Made by a program: the position numbers and the translations under genes. 64,000 nucleotides of DNA from Streptomyces polyasparticus (GTDB taxonomy: Bacteria; Actinomycetota; Actinomycetes; Streptomycetales; Streptomycetaceae). Positions 8,761-18,905 of the stretch are shown here, piece after piece; the stretch's first letter is position 1, and each line of letters starts with the position of its first letter. The stretch is from positions 1 to 64,000 of the forward strand of contig NZ_JACTVJ010000028.1 of the NCBI RefSeq assembly GCF_014493765.1, written 5' to 3'. The notes under the pieces were generated by a model that saw only the letters and a program-made list of their open reading frames with translations, was not told the origin of the DNA and did no database searches.

Positions 8761-10331
8761 GCCTTGCCTCCTGCGAGGAGCTTCTGCACGGCCGGGTCGG
8801 TGAGGCCGAGCAGCAGCGCGGGCCAGAGTCCGGCGAGAACGGTGAGTGCGGCGAGCGGGGTCCAGGCGGCGAACTCGTAGCCCTGGATGTCGGCCAACTC
8901 CTGGGGGCGTTCCGTGGTGTCCCCCATGCAGACCCGGCGTACGACGATGAGCATGTACGCGGCGGTCAGCAGCGTGCCGAACGCGGCGATGGCCATGAAG
9001 GTGAGGAACGCCGGGCGGCTGAGGTCCTCGGCGGGCCTGAACGCGCCGAACAGGGCCAGCATTTCGCCCCAGAAACCGGCGAGGCCGGGGAGCCCGAGCG
9101 AGGCGACGGCGCCGAAGGCGAGCAGGGCGCCGAAGCGGGGGGCCTTGCCGTAGAGGGCCTGGCCCGTGCGGCCCGCGAGGGCGTCCAGGTCGGTGGTGCC
9201 GGTGCGGTCCTTGAGGGCGCCGACCAGGAAGAAGAGCAGGCCGGTGATGAGGCCGTGGGCGATGTTGGCGAAGAGCGCGCCGTTCACGCCGGTCGGGGTC
9301 ATGGTGGCGATGCCGAGGAGCACGAAGCCCATGTGGCCCACGGAGGAGTACGCGATGAGGCGCTTCAGGTCGCCCTTGGCACCTTGCTTGGCGAGGGCCA
9401 GGCAGGCGAGCGATCCGTAGATGATGCCGACGACCGCGAAGGCGGCGAGGTAGGGCGCGAACTCCCGCATGCCGTCCGGGGCGACGGGCAGCAGGATGCG
9501 GACGAACCCGTACGTGCCCATCTTGAGCAGGACGCCCGCGAGAAGCACCGAGCCGACGGTGGGCGCGGCGGTGTGGGCGTCCGGGAGCCAGCTGTGCAGG
9601 GGCCACATCGGGGTCTTCACGGCGAGGCCGATGCCGATCGCCAATACGGCGATGACCTGCACGGATGTGGTCAGTCCACGGCCGTTGTCAGTGGCGAGTG
9701 CGAGCATGTCGAAGGTGCCGGACTTCAGGCCGATGAGCAGGAGTCCGAGCAGCATCACGACGGAGCCGAGCAGCGTGTAGAGGATGAACTTCCAGGCGGC
9801 CTGGGCGCGTTGGGCGCCGCCCCACCGTGCGATGAGGAAGTACATCGGGATGAGGACCATCTCGAACGCCAGGAAGAACAGGAGCAGGTCGAGGACGGCG
9901 AAGGTGGCGAGGGTGCCCGACTCCAGGACCAGGAGGAGGGCGACGAATGCCTTGGGGGAAGGGCCCGTTGGCATCTTGAAGTAGCTGTACAGCGCGCAGA
10001 GGAAAGTCAGGAGCGCGGTCAGTACGAGGAGGGGGAGCGAGATGCCGTCGACACCGAGGTGGATCCGCACGTCCAGTGCCGGGATCCAGCTGATGTCGGT
10101 CGTGGCCTGCATCGTGGCCGGGTGGTCGTGGTCGAAGCCGAGGGCGAGGACCACGGCGGCGATGAGGATGACGCCGGTGACGGTCACGCCGTGCCGAAGC
10201 ACGGCCTGGTCCGGGGACTCCCCCTTCAGCCCGGGCGGGGCGGGCAGGAGGGCCGCGGCGGCGCCGATGAGCGGCCCGGCCACGATCAATGCCAGAAGGA
10301 ACTGCATCACGGACTCGCTGATATCGATCAC
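8757..10331 (-). CDS. nuoM2: NADH-quinone oxidoreductase subunit M, second copy
   Basis: A 524-residue antiporter-like subunit. Diagnostic blocks are [20 protein letters not shown] (the conserved Glu of TM5), [19 protein letters not shown] (conserved Lys) and [19 protein letters not shown]. It would form one of three proton-pumping modules in the membrane arm. The start is taken as the GTG at 10331, three bases beyond the nuoL2 stop; the ATG at 10307 is an alternative that removes eight residues. A fairly typical length. Confidence 0.93.
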   Translation of the reverse strand: MIDISESVMQFLLALIVAGPLIGAAAALLPAPPGLKGESPDQAVLRHGVTVTGVILIAAVVLALGFDHDHPATMQATTDISWIPALDVRIHLGVDGISLPLLVLTALLTFLCALYSYFKMPTGPSPKAFVALLLVLESGTLATFAVLDLLLFFLAFEMVLIPMYFLIARWGGAQRAQAAWKFILYTLLGSVVMLLGLLLIGLKSGTFDMLALATDNGRGLTTSVQVIAVLAIGIGLAVKTPMWPLHSWLPDAHTAAPTVGSVLLAGVLLKMGTYGFVRILLPVAPDGMREFAPYLAAFAVVGIIYGSLACLALAKQGAKGDLKRLIAYSSVGHMGFVLLGIATMTPTGVNGALFANIAHGLITGLLFFLVGALKDRTGTTDLDALAGRTGQALYGKAPRFGALLAFGAVASLGLPGLAGFWGEMLALFGAFRPAEDLSRPAFLTFMAIAAFGTLLTAAYMLIVVRRVCMGDTTERPQELADIQGYEFAAWTPLAALTVLAGLWPALLLGLTDPAVQKLLAGGKA

Positions 10332-10334
10332 GGC

Positions 10335-12404
10335 TCAGGCTCCCGCTGCGACGAGGACGGCGGCGACGGCGAGGACGACCGAGCCGGCGAGCAGGGCGCT
10401 CAAGTAGGTCTGCACGTTTCCGGTCTGGGCCTTCCTGACCACGGCGCCGAGGAGGTTGGCCGCGTTGCCCGCCCCGCGTACGTAGGTGTCGACGACCTCG
10501 CGGTCCAGGAAGCGGACCACGCGGGCGGCGGCCTGGGTGGGGCGGACGAACAGGGCCGCGTAGACCTTGTCGAGGTGGAAGCCGGTGGCCGCGGCCCGGT
10601 GCAGAGGGCCGAGCAGGAGGCGGCCGGGGTCGGCCGAGTCCGGGGCTTCCGCGATCGAGCCGTAAACGGGGGTGTGGGCGGTGATGGCTTCCGCCTCGGT
10701 GGCGGCGGGGCCGTCCTCGGGGTGGGCTGCCACGGCGCCGAGGGGCTCGCGGCCGCCCAGGCCGGCGGATGCCGCGTGGCCGTCGGGGCCCAGGGGCGCC
10801 GGGCGTCCGTCGGGGCCGAGGGGTGCGCGGGCGGCCATGGCCGAGCTGTGGCGCCAGGCGCCGTAGGTGACGATCACGCCGACCAGGGCGAGGCCCGTGG
10901 CGAGTACGGAGGTGGTGAGCGTCGGGGTCAGGTCGACGCCGTCGAACCAGTCCGGGAGCACGCCGTAGGTCAGGCCTGCGGCGAGGGAGGGGATGGCCAG
11001 GACCCACAGGACCGAGGTCATGGCGAGCGGCTGCCTGCCGTGGTCGGGGGCGGCCGGGCCCGAGCCGCGGAAGGCGAGGAGCCACAGGCGCGTCGCGTAC
11101 GCGGCGGTGAGCAGGGCCGTGACCAGGCCGGCGACGAGGACGATCCAGCCCGCCGTGGCGGGGGCGAACTCGCCGTGCCCGGTGGCGGTGTGCTCCGCGG
11201 CACCGAGGACGGCCTCCTTGGAGAAGAAGCCGCTGAAGGGCGGGATCGCGGCGAGCGCGAGCAGCGCCACGGTCATCGTCCAGAAGGCGTCGGGGACGCG
11301 GTCCTTCAGGCCGCCCATACGGGACATGGCGGCAAGGGAGTTGGTGCCCGCGGCGTGGATGATCACGCCCGCGGCGAGGAAGAGCAGCGCCTTGAAGGCG
11401 CCGTGGGACAGGAGGTGGAAGGCGCCGGCGCCGCGGTCGCCGACCGCGAGTGCGCCGGTCATGTAGCCGAGCTGGCCGATCGTCGAGTACGCGAGGACGC
11501 GCTTGATGTCGTCCTGTGCGAGCGCGGCGAGCGCCGAACCGGCCATGGTCACGGCGGCCATGACGGCGAGCACGACCAGGGCCGCCGCGGAGGCGGCGAA
11601 CACCGGGAGGAGACGGGCCACGAAGTAGACACCGGCGGCGACCATCGTCGCGGCATGGATCAGTGCGGAGACGGGCGTGGGGCCGGCCATCGCGTCGGGC
11701 AGCCATGTGTGCAGCGGGAACTGCGCCGACTTGCCGGCCACACCGGCGAGCAGGAGCAGGGCGATCAGGGTCGGGTGGTCCAGGCCGCCGTCCGCGACCT
11801 TGCCCAGGATCGTCGTGATCCGGAACGAGCCGGCGTCCGCGGCGAGCGCGAACAGACCGATCAGGAAGGGGACATCGCCGAGCTTGGTGACCAGGAAGGC
11901 CTTCAGGGACGCGGCGCGCGCCTCGGGGGTCTCCCAGTAGTGGCCGACCAGGAAGTACGAGCAGATGCCCATGATCTCCCAGCCGACCAGGAGCACCATC
12001 AGGTCGCCCGACCAGACGACGAGCAGCATCGCGGAGGTGAACAGCGAGACCAGGGCGGCATACGAGGGGTAGCGCGGGTCCTCGCGCAGATACGCCGTCG
12101 AGTAGATCTGCACGCACGAGGCGACCACACCGACCAGGACGGCGGTGAGGACCGCGAACCCGTCCAGGTGGAGGGCGAGTTCGATCGGGACCGAACCCGT
12201 CGGGGTGAGCTCGGTGGCCGCGTCGATCGCCTGGTCACCGCCCTGGCGCACGGCCACGACCACGGCGAGAGCGAGCGCGGTCAGCGTGGGCAGGATCGCG
12301 AGCGGGCGGACGAACCCGGGGGCCTTGCGGCCCAGGAGCAGACCGAAGACGGCGCCCAGGAACGGAAGGAGGGGTACGAGAACGGCGAGGGTCGTGGTCG
12401 TCAC
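10335..12404 (-). CDS. nuoL2: NADH-quinone oxidoreductase subunit L, second copy
   Basis: A 689-residue antiporter-like subunit with the long lateral-helix C-terminus typical of NuoL. Conserved blocks: [60 protein letters not shown] and the following [15 protein letters not shown] non-conserved, low-complexity stretch at about residues 515-590, including two copies of PLGPDG, is inserted between the last core helix and the lateral helix. The GTG start overlaps the nuoK2 stop by GTGA. Confidence 0.93.
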   Translation of the reverse strand: MTTTTLAVLVPLLPFLGAVFGLLLGRKAPGFVRPLAILPTLTALALAVVVAVRQGGDQAIDAATELTPTGSVPIELALHLDGFAVLTAVLVGVVASCVQIYSTAYLREDPRYPSYAALVSLFTSAMLLVVWSGDLMVLLVGWEIMGICSYFLVGHYWETPEARAASLKAFLVTKLGDVPFLIGLFALAADAGSFRITTILGKVADGGLDHPTLIALLLLAGVAGKSAQFPLHTWLPDAMAGPTPVSALIHAATMVAAGVYFVARLLPVFAASAAALVVLAVMAAVTMAGSALAALAQDDIKRVLAYSTIGQLGYMTGALAVGDRGAGAFHLLSHGAFKALLFLAAGVIIHAAGTNSLAAMSRMGGLKDRVPDAFWTMTVALLALAAIPPFSGFFSKEAVLGAAEHTATGHGEFAPATAGWIVLVAGLVTALLTAAYATRLWLLAFRGSGPAAPDHGRQPLAMTSVLWVLAIPSLAAGLTYGVLPDWFDGVDLTPTLTTSVLATGLALVGVIVTYGAWRHSSAMAARAPLGPDGRPAPLGPDGHAASAGLGGREPLGAVAAHPEDGPAATEAEAITAHTPVYGSIAEAPDSADPGRLLLGPLHRAAATGFHLDKVYAALFVRPTQAAARVVRFLDREVVDTYVRGAGNAANLLGAVVRKAQTGNVQTYLSALLAGSVVLAVAAVLVAAGA

Positions 12405-12781
12405 GCGGCGGCCTCTGTGGTGTGTGCCGGTGCGGCTTCGGGTGCGTCGGTGTCCGGGCCTTCGCCGGGGCCGTGGCCCTCGGCGGTGTCGCGCAGCCGG
12501 TCGACGTCCGAGCTGCCGCGGTTGCGGTAGACCATCAGCACGATCGCGAGGCCGATGCCGATCTCGGCGGCGGCGATGGCGATCGTGAAGAGGGTGAGGG
12601 CCTGGCCGGCGTGCAGGGCGTCGCGCAGCCAGACGTCGAAGGCGACGAGGTTGAGGTTGACCGCGTTGAGCATCAGCTCGACGGACATCAGGACCAGGAT
12701 CGCGTTGCGCCGCGCGAGCACTCCGTACAGGCCCACGCAGAAGAGCAGCGCGGAGAGCACGGCGGGATAGGCGAGGTGCAT
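12401..12781 (-). CDS. nuoK2: NADH-quinone oxidoreductase subunit K, second copy
   Basis: A 126-residue subunit with three transmembrane helices (about 3-22, 27-48, 60-82). The conserved [21 protein letters not shown] block carries the membrane glutamates needed for proton transfer in NuoK. It extends about 25 residues beyond normal NuoK with a charged Gly/Pro/Ala/Thr tail absent from the 99-residue NuoK of the complete operon. The ATG overlaps the nuoJ2 stop by one base (TGATG). Confidence 0.93.
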   Translation of the reverse strand: MHLAYPAVLSALLFCVGLYGVLARRNAILVLMSVELMLNAVNLNLVAFDVWLRDALHAGQALTLFTIAIAAAEIGIGLAIVLMVYRNRGSSDVDRLRDTAEGHGPGEGPDTDAPEAAPAHTTEAAA

Positions 12782-13449
12782 CAGCGCTGCTCCTTGTCCG
12801 GGGTCACTGATCTCGCGGTCTCGGTCGCGGTCGCGGTCGGGGGCTCTGTCCCGGCCCCGGCCTCGGTCTCGCCGTTCTCGCCGTTCTCGCCGTTCTTGCG
12901 GGAAAGGACGATCGCGCCGACCAGGGCTGCGAGGAGGAGAACCGACAGGGCCTCGAAGGGGAGCACCCAGTGGCGGAACAGGATCGAGCCGGTGACTTCG
13001 GTCGAGCCCTGGACCGCACCGTCGAGGTCGATCCACTGCGTACGGAAGGCGTCGACGACGACCCAGACCAGGGCGGCCGCCGAGGCGACGGCGACCGCGA
13101 GGGCGACCCAGCGGTTGCCCGAATCGGCGTCCGGGGAGCGGCCGATGGGGGCCCTCGTGAGCATCAGACCGAACAACAGGAGGACGACCACGGAACCGAC
13201 GTAGATCAACACCTGCACCCAGGCGATGAATTCGGCGGTAAGCAGGAGGTACTCGACGGCGAGCCCGCCGAGCGCGACGACCAGCCACAGGGCGGCGTGC
13301 ACCAGCTGCCGCGTGGTCACGGTGATGACCGCGGCGCCGAGCGTGGCGATGCCGACGAGGACGAACGCGATCTCCACACCGGTGGGCGAGAGGAAGCCCT
13401 GGGGGGCGGTCGCGGCGAGCAGGCTCTGCGGGGCGGAGGCGAGGATCAT
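12781..13449 (-). CDS. nuoJ2: NADH-quinone oxidoreductase subunit J, second copy
   Basis: A 222-residue membrane subunit with five hydrophobic segments. The NuoJ signature [21 protein letters not shown] (TM3 with its pi-bulge region) is clear. The C-terminal 40 residues are low-complexity, with NGE repeats ([10 protein letters not shown]) and a Thr/Ala-rich run. The ATG overlaps the nuoI2 stop by ATGA. Confidence 0.92.
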   Translation of the reverse strand: MILASAPQSLLAATAPQGFLSPTGVEIAFVLVGIATLGAAVITVTTRQLVHAALWLVVALGGLAVEYLLLTAEFIAWVQVLIYVGSVVVLLLFGLMLTRAPIGRSPDADSGNRWVALAVAVASAAALVWVVVDAFRTQWIDLDGAVQGSTEVTGSILFRHWVLPFEALSVLLLAALVGAIVLSRKNGENGENGETEAGAGTEPPTATATETARSVTPDKEQR

Positions 13450-14036
13450 GCCTGGTCCTCCCCTGGCCGGGGCGCGGCGGTGGGCTGCTCGGACTCCTGG
13501 GCCGCGGCGGCCTGTTCGGCGGCGAGCTTCTCCGCCGCCTTGCGGGCCGCGGCCAGCTCCTTGGGCTCCTCGGCGGCTTCGTCGAGCGCCGGCGGTGCGG
13601 GCGCGGTCCACATCCACTCGCGGAGCTTGTCGCGCTCGTGGGTGAGTTCGTGGATGTCCGTCTCCGCGTACTCGAACTCCGGTGACCAGAAGAGCGCGTC
13701 GAAAGGACAGACCTCGATGCAGATACCGCAGTACATGCAGAGGGAGAAGTCGATGGCGAAGCGGTCGAGCACGTTGCGGCTGCGCTCGCGGCCGCCGGGG
13801 GTCGCGGCCGGGATCGTCTCCTTGTGGGAGTCGATGTAGATGCACCAGTCGGGGCACTCGCGGGCGCAGAGCATGCAGACCGTGCAGTTCTCCTCGAACA
13901 GGCCGATCACTCCGCGCGTACGGGGCGGGAGTGCGGGCTGAACGTCGGGGTACTGCGCGGTGACGGTCTTCTTCGTCATCGTGCGGAGGGTGACGGCCAG
14001 GCCCTTGGCCAGGCCGCTGCCGGGGATGGGAGCCAC
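13446..14036 (-). CDS. nuoI2: NADH-quinone oxidoreductase subunit I, second copy
   Basis: A 196-residue two-cluster ferredoxin subunit. Both 4Fe-4S motifs are intact: [12 protein letters not shown] and [12 protein letters not shown], separated by about 40 residues, which would carry clusters N6a and N6b towards NuoB. The final 45 residues are an Ala/Glu/Lys-rich extension predicted to be helical. The GTG start shares one base with the nuoH2 TAG stop. Confidence 0.93.
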   Translation of the reverse strand: MAPIPGSGLAKGLAVTLRTMTKKTVTAQYPDVQPALPPRTRGVIGLFEENCTVCMLCARECPDWCIYIDSHKETIPAATPGGRERSRNVLDRFAIDFSLCMYCGICIEVCPFDALFWSPEFEYAETDIHELTHERDKLREWMWTAPAPPALDEAAEEPKELAAARKAAEKLAAEQAAAAQESEQPTAAPRPGEDQA

Positions 14037-15004
14037 TAGTTGATCGCCACCTTCACGATGCCGGTGAGCGCGATCTGCGCGAGCGCGAGCGGGACGAGGA
14101 CGGTCCAGGCGAGCTTCTGCAGCTGGTCCTCTCGCAGCCGCGGGTAGCTCACGCGGAGCCAGATCACGAGGAAGGCGAGGATGCCGGTCTTGAGCAGGGT
14201 CCAGAGCCAGCCGAGGCCGTCGGCGCCCCAGGGACCGTGCCAGCCGCCGAGGAACAGGACGGCGGTCAGACCGCAGAGCACGACGATTCCGGCGTACTCG
14301 GCGAGGAGGAAGAGAGCGAAGCGCAGGCCGGTGTACTCGGTGTACGCGCCGAAGATGATCTCCGAGTCGGCCACCGGCATGTCGAAGGGCGGGCGCTGCA
14401 GTTCGGCGAGGCCGGCCACGAAGAACACCAGCGCGCCGACGATCTGCCAGGGCAGCCACCACCACTCGAAGGCGTTGAGGATCCCGGGCAGCGAGACCGT
14501 GCCGGCCGCCATCGCGACGGAGGCGGCGGCGAGCAGCATCGGGAGCTCGTACGCGAGGAGCTGGGCGGCGGTGCGCAGGCCGCCGAGGAGGGAGAACTTG
14601 TTGGCGGACGCCCAGCCGGCCATCAGCGAGCCGAGGACGCCGACGCCCATCACGGCGAGCACGAAGAAGATGCCGGCGTCGACGACCTGGCCGACCGCGC
14701 CCTCGCCCGGGCCGATCGGGATCGCGACCAGGACGAGGAGGTAGGGCAGGAGGGCGACGGCGGGGGCGAGTTGGAAGACACGGCGGTCGGCGTCCGCCGG
14801 GACGACGTCCTCCTTCTGCGCGAACTTCACGCCGTCGGCGATCAGCTGCGCCCAGCCGTGGAAGCCGCCCGCGTACATCGGTCCGAGCCGGCCCTGCATA
14901 TGGGCCATGACCTTGTGCTCGGTCTGGCCGACGATGAGGGGGAAGGTCAGGAACACGACGAAGACGACGAGCAGTCGCAGGGCGACGTCGAGTACGTCGT
15001 TCAT
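14036..15004 (-). CDS. nuoH2: NADH-quinone oxidoreductase subunit H, second copy
   Basis: A 322-residue membrane subunit with eight hydrophobic segments. Recognised by the first-loop block [20 protein letters not shown] and by [13 protein letters not shown] followed by TEYTGLRF. The second block differs from the canonical quinone-chamber loop: the NuoH of the complete operon reads [12 protein letters not shown], so the acidic residues at PE-x-E are shifted or changed here. It lacks the long C-terminal extension of the other NuoH. The ATG overlaps the nuoC2 stop by ATGA. Confidence 0.92.
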   Translation of the reverse strand: MNDVLDVALRLLVVFVVFLTFPLIVGQTEHKVMAHMQGRLGPMYAGGFHGWAQLIADGVKFAQKEDVVPADADRRVFQLAPAVALLPYLLVLVAIPIGPGEGAVGQVVDAGIFFVLAVMGVGVLGSLMAGWASANKFSLLGGLRTAAQLLAYELPMLLAAASVAMAAGTVSLPGILNAFEWWWLPWQIVGALVFFVAGLAELQRPPFDMPVADSEIIFGAYTEYTGLRFALFLLAEYAGIVVLCGLTAVLFLGGWHGPWGADGLGWLWTLLKTGILAFLVIWLRVSYPRLREDQLQKLAWTVLVPLALAQIALTGIVKVAIN

Positions 15005-16332
15005 GCGCGGTCGCCTCCGGCGGGGGGTTCGGTGGTGGGGTCGGGGTCGCTGTCGGGGGCGGACTCCGGGGCGGGCTCGGCGGCCGGCGCGGGTTCCGGG
15101 GCCGGCGCGGGAGCCGGCTCAGGTGCCGCAGCCGGGGCCGGGTCGGGCTCGGGAGCCGGCTCAGATGCGGCAGCCGGGGCCGGGTCGGGCTCGGGAGCCG
15201 GCTCGGAGGGTTTGGCCGCTTCGGCGGGTTTCGCCGCTTCGGCGGACGGGGCCGCTTCGGCAGACGCATCCGGTTGAGCAGGCGTGCCCGCCGATGCGGG
15301 CGCCGACGTGTCCCGTTCAGCCGGCGCGCCCGCCGACGTGCCCGGTTCAGCCGACGTGCCCGGTTCAGCCGGCGCGCCCGCCGACGTGCCCGGTTCGTCG
15401 AAGGCCGCGCGCGGGTTGTGCCAGGGGGCGTCGGATGCCGTGCCCGTCTGGCTCGCCGAGCCCTCGCTCGCGGTGCGGTTGCGGCGCGGAGGAGCGGGCG
15501 TGCCCGTACCGGCCTGGCTCGCCGAGCCCTCGCTCACGCTGCGGGTACGACGCGGACGAGGCGCCGCCTCCGGCGTCCCGGTGTCCTCGGCCGCCGGCGG
15601 TGTGCCCACCGCGGCCGCTCCCTGGCTCGCCGATCCTTCGCTCGCACTCCGCGCCCGCCGTACCGGCCGCTCCCCCGCAGCTGCGGCACCGGCACCTGCC
15701 CCGGCCGCACGCGCACCCGCGCCCGCAGCTCGTCCCGCCCCACGCGCCGGACGCGCCGGTGCGGGCGGGAGCTGGCCCTTCAGGGGGCCCCACTCGTTGG
15801 GGTCCGGGACGCCCGGCGGCAGCATCTGGCGCCGCTTGGGCCCGCCGTGCTCGGACTCCCCCGGCTCCTTCGCGCCCGGCCACGCCTTCACGACCCGCGC
15901 GGCAAGCACGAAGTCCTTGCGCAGCGGATGGCCCTCGAAACCGTCCGGGAGCAGCAGCGGGTCGAGCCCCGGGTGGTCGGTGAAGTCCACGCCGAACATT
16001 TCGTGCGTCTCGCGCTCGTGCCAGCCCGCGCCCGCGTACACCGAGATCGCCGAGGCGAGCCGGGCGGAGGCATGCGGAACCGTCGTACGGACGAGGAGGC
16101 GGCGTACGGGATGCAGAGCCGCCACATGCGCGCAGACACGGAAGCCCGTGCCCGGCTCGTCGACGGCGCTCAGCCAGTCGAAATACGTGCAGCCGAGGAT
16201 GTCGCGCGCGACCGTGAGCGCGGAGATCCAGGAGTCGGCGGGGACGTCGACCGTCAGGAGGTCGTACGCCTCCTCGGCCGTCGCGTCCGGACCGAACAGC
16301 TCGGTCACCTCGCCGGGAAGCCAACCCGTCAC
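15001..16332 (-). CDS. nuoC2: NADH-quinone oxidoreductase subunit C, second copy, with long repetitive tail
   Basis: A 443-residue protein. Residues about 1-150 are a normal NuoC (30 kDa subunit) domain, ending with the diagnostic [20 protein letters not shown] and GHPLRKDF. From about 185 to the end the protein is low-complexity: a Gly/Ala/Arg stretch, three copies of the decapeptide R(S/T)xSEGSASQ (about 228-237, 264-273, 286-295), then Gly/Thr/Pro/Ala-rich and finally (Glu/Pro/Ala/Asp)-rich sequence. The NuoC of the complete operon has no such tail. There is no NuoD-like domain. The GTG start overlaps the nuoB2 stop by GTGA. Confidence 0.9.
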   Translation of the reverse strand: MTGWLPGEVTELFGPDATAEEAYDLLTVDVPADSWISALTVARDILGCTYFDWLSAVDEPGTGFRVCAHVAALHPVRRLLVRTTVPHASARLASAISVYAGAGWHERETHEMFGVDFTDHPGLDPLLLPDGFEGHPLRKDFVLAARVVKAWPGAKEPGESEHGGPKRRQMLPPGVPDPNEWGPLKGQLPPAPARPARGAGRAAGAGARAAGAGAGAAAAGERPVRRARSASEGSASQGAAAVGTPPAAEDTGTPEAAPRPRRTRSVSEGSASQAGTGTPAPPRRNRTASEGSASQTGTASDAPWHNPRAAFDEPGTSAGAPAEPGTSAEPGTSAGAPAERDTSAPASAGTPAQPDASAEAAPSAEAAKPAEAAKPSEPAPEPDPAPAAASEPAPEPDPAPAAAPEPAPAPAPEPAPAAEPAPESAPDSDPDPTTEPPAGGDRA

Positions 16333-16928
16333 TTGGTGCCCTCCCCGGAATCCGCCACGGGCGGCTTCACCAGACCGCTCTGCAGCGCCGCCGTGGAAGC
16401 GGGCGCCGCATAGCGCTCACCGAGCGACTCCCGCGCGATCTTCTCCTGGAGCTTGAGAATCCCCTGCAGCAGCGCCTCGGGCCGCGGCGGGCAGCCGGGC
16501 ACGTAGACGTCGACGGGGATGATCTGGTCGACGCCCTTGGTCACGGAGTACGAATCCCAGTAGGGGCCGCCGCAGTTGGAGCAGGCGCCGAAGGAGATCA
16601 CGTACTTGGGCTCGGGCATCTGCTCGTACAGGCGCTTCACCGCGGGCGCCATCTTGTCCGTCACCGTTCCGGAGACGATCATCAGGTCCGCCTGGCGCGG
16701 GCCCGGCGCGAAGGGGATCACGCCGAGCCGGATGAAGTCGTGGCGGGCCATGGACGCGGCGATGAACTCGATCGCGCAGCAGGCCAGGCCGAAGTTGAAG
16801 ACCCACAGGCTGTAGCGGCGGCCCCAGTTGAGGACCACCTTCATCGGCTGCGGAGCCAGGCGCGCCAGCGGGCCGAGCTTCGGGGCCGGCAGATCCACGG
16901 GCCCCGCGGAGGCGGGTGTCACGTCCAT
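16329..16928 (-). CDS. nuoB2: NADH-quinone oxidoreductase subunit B, second copy
   Basis: A 199-residue iron-sulfur subunit that should hold cluster N2. Ligand cysteines are Cys50-Cys51 (LACCAIEF), Cys116 and Cys146 (PGCPPRPE). An additional Cys119 makes GACSNCGG instead of the GVCASSGG of the other copy. The C-terminus has a short unconserved tail. It would dock on NuoCD and the membrane arm. The ATG lies ten bases inside the end of nuoA2. Confidence 0.93.
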   Translation of the reverse strand: MDVTPASAGPVDLPAPKLGPLARLAPQPMKVVLNWGRRYSLWVFNFGLACCAIEFIAASMARHDFIRLGVIPFAPGPRQADLMIVSGTVTDKMAPAVKRLYEQMPEPKYVISFGACSNCGGPYWDSYSVTKGVDQIIPVDVYVPGCPPRPEALLQGILKLQEKIARESLGERYAAPASTAALQSGLVKPPVADSGEGTK

Positions 16929-17344
16929 GTGAGGACGCCCTTCTTCCATGCGTACAGCAGGCCGATGGCGAGGAAGCCCAGGAAGATGAACATCTCCACG
17001 AGCGTCGCCCAGCCGTATCCGCTTGCGGCGAAGACCGTGGCCCAGGGGAACAGGAAGATGGAGTCCACGGCGAAGATCACGTACAGGAACGAGTAGACGT
17101 AGTAGCGGACCTGGGTGTGCGCCCAGCCCTCGCCGACGGGGTCGACCCCGCACTCGTACGTCAGGAATTTCTCCTGCGTCGGTACGACGGGCCGCAACAG
17201 CTTGCCCGCCCCGAACGCGACCGCGACGAAGAGCACCCCGACGACGGCGAGCAGGCCGACCACGGAGTAGCTGTCGAAGTAGCCGGCCGCGACCGCATCG
17301 GCGTCGGCGGCGAGAAGCGGTGAACTACCTGTTGGTTCCGGCAC
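16919..17344 (-). CDS. nuoA2: NADH-quinone oxidoreductase subunit A, second copy
   Basis: A 141-residue membrane subunit with three helices and the conserved cysteine loop [16 protein letters not shown] of the quinone-gating TM1-2 region. Later blocks are [20 protein letters not shown] and [19 protein letters not shown] favour the GTG at 17344 because GAGG lies nine bases upstream; the ATG at 17365 would add seven residues. First gene of the partial cluster, divergent from the first sensor kinase gene across 188 bases that should contain both promoters. Confidence 0.92.
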   Translation of the reverse strand: MPEPTGSSPLLAADADAVAAGYFDSYSVVGLLAVVGVLFVAVAFGAGKLLRPVVPTQEKFLTYECGVDPVGEGWAHTQVRYYVYSFLYVIFAVDSIFLFPWATVFAASGYGWATLVEMFIFLGFLAIGLLYAWKKGVLTWT

Positions 17345-17532
17345 GTCCGGACCTCGCTCCCTCATCTCGCTGCAGTTGTCTGCGCCCCGTTCGACGATCT
17401 GTACGCACGGGAGTCTAGGGGTTGCCTCTTCGGGGGTGAGCAGGCCGTCGCCACCGTGGTGGGGTTTTCCCCAGTTGATCCGGGCGGCGGACCTCATGGC
17501 GGGGGCGCCCGCGAACCGGCACGCTTGGCGGC

Positions 17533-18705
17533 ATGACCACACGTACCGCCGTACAGCAGGGCACCGACCGGCTGCCGCCCGCGCGTTTCGCCTTGGACGG
17601 GCAGACCTGGAAGGAGATCGCCCATCTACTGATCAACTTCCCGGTCGCACTGATCGGCTTCGTGTATGTGGTGACCGTGCTGTTCACCGGCGGCATGCTG
17701 TCCGTCACGGTGATCGGCCTGCCGGTGCTCGCGCTCGGCCTGGGCGGCGCCCGGCTGCTCGGGCGCTGGGAGCGCGGCCGGGCCCGGCGGCTGCTCGGCG
17801 TGCGGATCGACGAGCCGAGCCCGCTGCCGCGCCGCGGTGACGGTCTGATCGCCCGGGTGTGGAACGGGCTGAAGGACCCGGTGGGCTGGCGCACGATGCT
17901 GTACTCGTTCATACGGCTGCCCTGGGGGGTCTTCACCTTCGCACTGACCCTTGTGTCGCTGTTCGTGCTGTGGCCGGTGCTGCCGTTCCTCGCGCGCGGG
18001 CTGACCAACGCGGACCGGGCGATGGTGCGCGGACTCCTTTCTCCCTCCGACGAGTTGGAGCGGCGGATCGCCGAGCTGGAGTCGGACCGCGGGGTCGTCG
18101 TCGACACGGCGGCGGCCGATCTGCGCCGGATCGAACGCGATCTGCACGACGGCGCCCAGGCCCGTCTGGTGAACCTGGCGATGGGGCTCGGTCTGGCCAA
18201 GGAGAAGCTGCTCGAAGGCCAGAACGACGACATGGTGGCCGAGATGGTCGAGGAGGCCCACGGCGAGGTGAAGCTCGCGCTGCAGGAGCTGCGCGATCTG
18301 GCCCGCGGTATCCACCCCGCGGTGCTCACCGACCGCGGGCTCGACGCCGCGCTGTCCTCGGTGGCCTCGCGGTGCACGGTGCCCGTGAAGGTCACGGTGG
18401 ATCTGGCCGAGCGCCCGGCGGCAGCGGTCGAGGGCATCGCGTACTTCACCGTCTCCGAGCTGCTGCAGAACGTCAGCAAGCACAGCGGGGCCAGTACGGC
18501 GACGGTCGATGTGTGGCGCTCGGACACCCGTCTCCTGGTCCAGGTCGGCGACGACGGACGCGGGGGCGCGAACCTCGACGGCGGCTCGGGTCTTGCCGGG
18601 CTCACCGAGCGGCTCGGTGCCGTGGACGGTCTTTTCGTGGTGGATTCGCCCGAGGGCGGGCCCACGACGGTGACGGCGGAGCTGCCCTGGCGGGACCGCG
18701 CGTAG
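17533..18705 (+). CDS. sensor histidine kinase (HisKA_3 type), copy 1
   Basis: A 390-residue membrane sensor kinase. The N-terminal half (about 25-175) has four hydrophobic segments of the actinobacterial 'putative sensor' type, with no large extracellular domain. The HisKA_3 dimerisation domain contains the phospho-acceptor His205 in ERDLHDGAQARLVNLAM. The HATPase domain follows, with N box ELLQNVSKHS and G boxes DDGRGG and GSGLAGL. It should phosphorylate the NarL-type regulator at 20530-21189. Followed by a strong hairpin and then a paralogue with near-identical catalytic core. The ATG at 17533 gives a normal N-terminus. Confidence 0.92.
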   Translation: MTTRTAVQQGTDRLPPARFALDGQTWKEIAHLLINFPVALIGFVYVVTVLFTGGMLSVTVIGLPVLALGLGGARLLGRWERGRARRLLGVRIDEPSPLPRRGDGLIARVWNGLKDPVGWRTMLYSFIRLPWGVFTFALTLVSLFVLWPVLPFLARGLTNADRAMVRGLLSPSDELERRIAELESDRGVVVDTAAADLRRIERDLHDGAQARLVNLAMGLGLAKEKLLEGQNDDMVAEMVEEAHGEVKLALQELRDLARGIHPAVLTDRGLDAALSSVASRCTVPVKVTVDLAERPAAAVEGIAYFTVSELLQNVSKHSGASTATVDVWRSDTRLLVQVGDDGRGGANLDGGSGLAGLTERLGAVDGLFVVDSPEGGPTTVTAELPWRDRA

Positions 18706-18725
18706 GGGCGGAGCAGTGCCGCGCA

Positions 18726-18763
18726 GCCGGGGGCCCGGCCCTTCCAAGGGCCGGGCCCCCGGC
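18726..18763 (+). terminator. strong hairpin between the two kinase genes
   Basis: A perfect 18-base-per-arm inverted repeat (GCCGGGGGCCCGGCCCTT and its complement) with a 2-base loop, 20 bases after the first kinase stop. It should end or attenuate that transcript, so the second kinase likely has its own promoter in 18764-18905. Confidence 0.75.
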
Positions 18764-18905
18764 TTGAGGTAGGGAAAACCCCCGGTCGGAAACGGAGACG
18801 GGCCGCATGGTTTCCGGGGTCTCCGGGCGCGAAGGTTGAAGAGTCGCAAAGCCGCAAGCAGCGCCACGGACAGCAGACCCGCACCTAGCAGAACGGACGA
18901 CGCAG

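Noticed and set aside
7198-8880. Long plus-strand frame opposite nuoN2
   Set aside because: Same explanation: low-complexity Gly/Glu/Arg shadow without ribosome binding site or similarity.
9255-12530. Very long plus-strand frame (about 1,090 codons) opposite nuoL2/nuoM2
   Set aside because: It is the antisense shadow of membrane-protein genes in GC-rich DNA; composition is Gly/Arg/Glu/Asp/His-rich with no domain, and the minus strand has clear Nuo genes.
15001-16332. NuoC2 as a NuoCD fusion because of its length
   Set aside because: The extra 250 residues are low-complexity and lack the NuoD blocks such as QHPSTHG and the hydrogenase-like core.
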